From: Holosporaceae bacterium 'Namur'
GTDB lineage: Bacteria; Pseudomonadota; Alphaproteobacteria; Rickettsiales; Midichloriaceae
Direction: 5' to 3'
DNA length: 14,131 bases
Assembly: GCA_014116815.1 (NCBI GenBank)
Contig: JACGYV010000033.1
Coordinates: 1 to 14,131 of the forward strand
The position numbers and the translations under genes were made by a program. Of this stretch, positions 13,570 through 14,131 are shown piece by piece. The notes beneath the pieces were generated by a model that saw only the letters and a list, made by a program, of their open reading frames with translations, made no database searches and was not told where the DNA came from. The stretch's first letter is position 1; the number at the start of each line of letters is the position of its first letter.

Positions 13570-14131
13570 TTCTGTAGCTATTCAATTTTAATATTTCATT
13601 GCATTTATTTACTTCTGCTAACAACTCGTCAAATTCAGGCAAATTATAGTCCCATTTTACTAATGTAGGAATGCACCCTTTTTCTAAAATAGTATAAGAA
13701 TACAGCTCCCATACTTCTTTGCTGATTTTATTGTTGGATGTATCAATGATTTTTTCCTTACCGTTTACTTTGGCTTTAGTATGCCCTGATATATGAATTT
13801 CTTTAATTATATTGTCTGAAATAATATCCACGTAGTTTTTTGGATTAAAGTTATGATTAATTGAATTCGCATATATATTATTAAGGTCAAGTAATAAGCT
13901 ACATCCAGTTCTTTCAACCAATCTCATGAAAAATTCAGGCTCGGTGATATTTCCTTTGAATTCAAAATAACTCATAGGGTTTTCTATTAATATTTGCCGC
14001 GATAAATAATCTTGAATCCTCATAACATTATCACTAATAATGTTGAGGTTTTTCTCATTATAAGGAAAAGGCAGAAAATCAACCGCAGGAATTCCTTTTA
14101 GAACTGACCATGCTGCGCGCATGGAGATATT
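13559..14131 (-). CDS. DUF692 / MNIO (HvfB/BufB-like) protein, C-terminal part, cut by the window edge
   Basis: About 190 residues of a family usually near 280; the frame is open to the last base (upstream codons read NIS before the ATG at 14122), so the N-terminal third is beyond the edge. Counting from that ATG, seen are VDFLPFPYNE (14-23), ILIENPMSYFEF (44-55), RTGCSLLLDLNNIYA (71-85) and the KEIHISGH block (108-115). These match the TIM-barrel, multi-iron oxidases that remodel cysteines of small peptides. Expected residues are missing: the EHLxW-type motif is MRAAW, the D-T/D-H box is IDTSNN (no His), and the usual IEWD is VKWD. The fold is clear, but oxidase activity is doubtful. It overlaps the DUF2063 gene by 11 bases; the precursor peptide gene would normally lie upstream, outside the window. 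Confidence 0.82.
   Translation of the reverse strand, partial: NISMRAAWSVLKGIPAVDFLPFPYNEKNLNIISDNVMRIQDYLSRQILIENPMSYFEFKGNITEPEFFMRLVERTGCSLLLDLNNIYANSINHNFNPKNYVDIISDNIIKEIHISGHTKAKVNGKEKIIDTSNNKISKEVWELYSYTILEKGCIPTLVKWDYNLPEFDELLAEVNKCNEILKLNSYRNAA

Noticed and set aside
1..14131. CRISPR arrays, tRNA or rRNA genes
   Set aside because: No regularly spaced direct repeats and no cloverleaf or rRNA signature were seen on reading both strands. A covariance-model scan was not possible here.

Overview
The window is AT-rich with alphaproteobacterial core genes: petA and petB of the cytochrome bc1 complex and alaS. These sit among features typical of obligate intracellular Rickettsiales-like bacteria: ankyrin-repeat proteins, a J-domain/ankyrin fusion, a toxin-antitoxin pair, the 3' end of a group II intron and several frameshifted or chimeric gene remains. 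I infer a Rickettsiales-type endosymbiont. The genus cannot be fixed from this sequence.

Layout. Positions 1-123 are the 3' end of a group II intron (domains V and VI). Positions 124-946 are a scrambled accessory stretch. It holds an inverted pair of related segments (209-331 and 500-830); the right copy is split by about 210 bases encoding a Xre-type helix-turn-helix, giving a chimeric ORF. Next comes a HigB/HigA-like toxin-antitoxin operon (947-1622) with its own promoter and operator-like palindrome. A minus-strand J-domain/ankyrin protein (1767-2795) ends in a CaaX-like CITM. A plus-strand unknown gene (2993-3496) appears to have lost its true start through a one-base shift in a T7 run. 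A small KGG-repeat stress protein (3617-3865) follows, closed by a clear terminator. A UDP-glucuronate 4-epimerase-like gene (4043-5176) carries an unusual N-terminal extension.

The petA-petB operon (5250-7045) has a strong promoter and terminator, but petC does not follow. Two minus-strand paralogues come next (7099-8614, split by a frameshift, and 8694-10064). They combine ankyrin-like helices, an F-box-like LPxE motif, several hydrophobic segments and a conserved C-terminal IFADxSYKTC block. This looks like an undescribed, host-directed family. alaS (10164-12746) is complete. The window ends with an overlapping pair on the minus strand: a DUF2063 (HvfC/BufC-like) protein and the C-terminal part of a DUF692/MNIO (BufB-like) protein. 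The latter lacks several residues I expect in the family's metal site.

How the genes relate. PetA and PetB are subunits of one respiratory complex. Toxin and antitoxin form one module. The DUF692 and DUF2063 proteins form a peptide-modification pair whose precursor peptide would be expected just beyond the right edge. The ankyrin proteins are candidate effectors acting on the host. No tRNA, rRNA or CRISPR array was seen.
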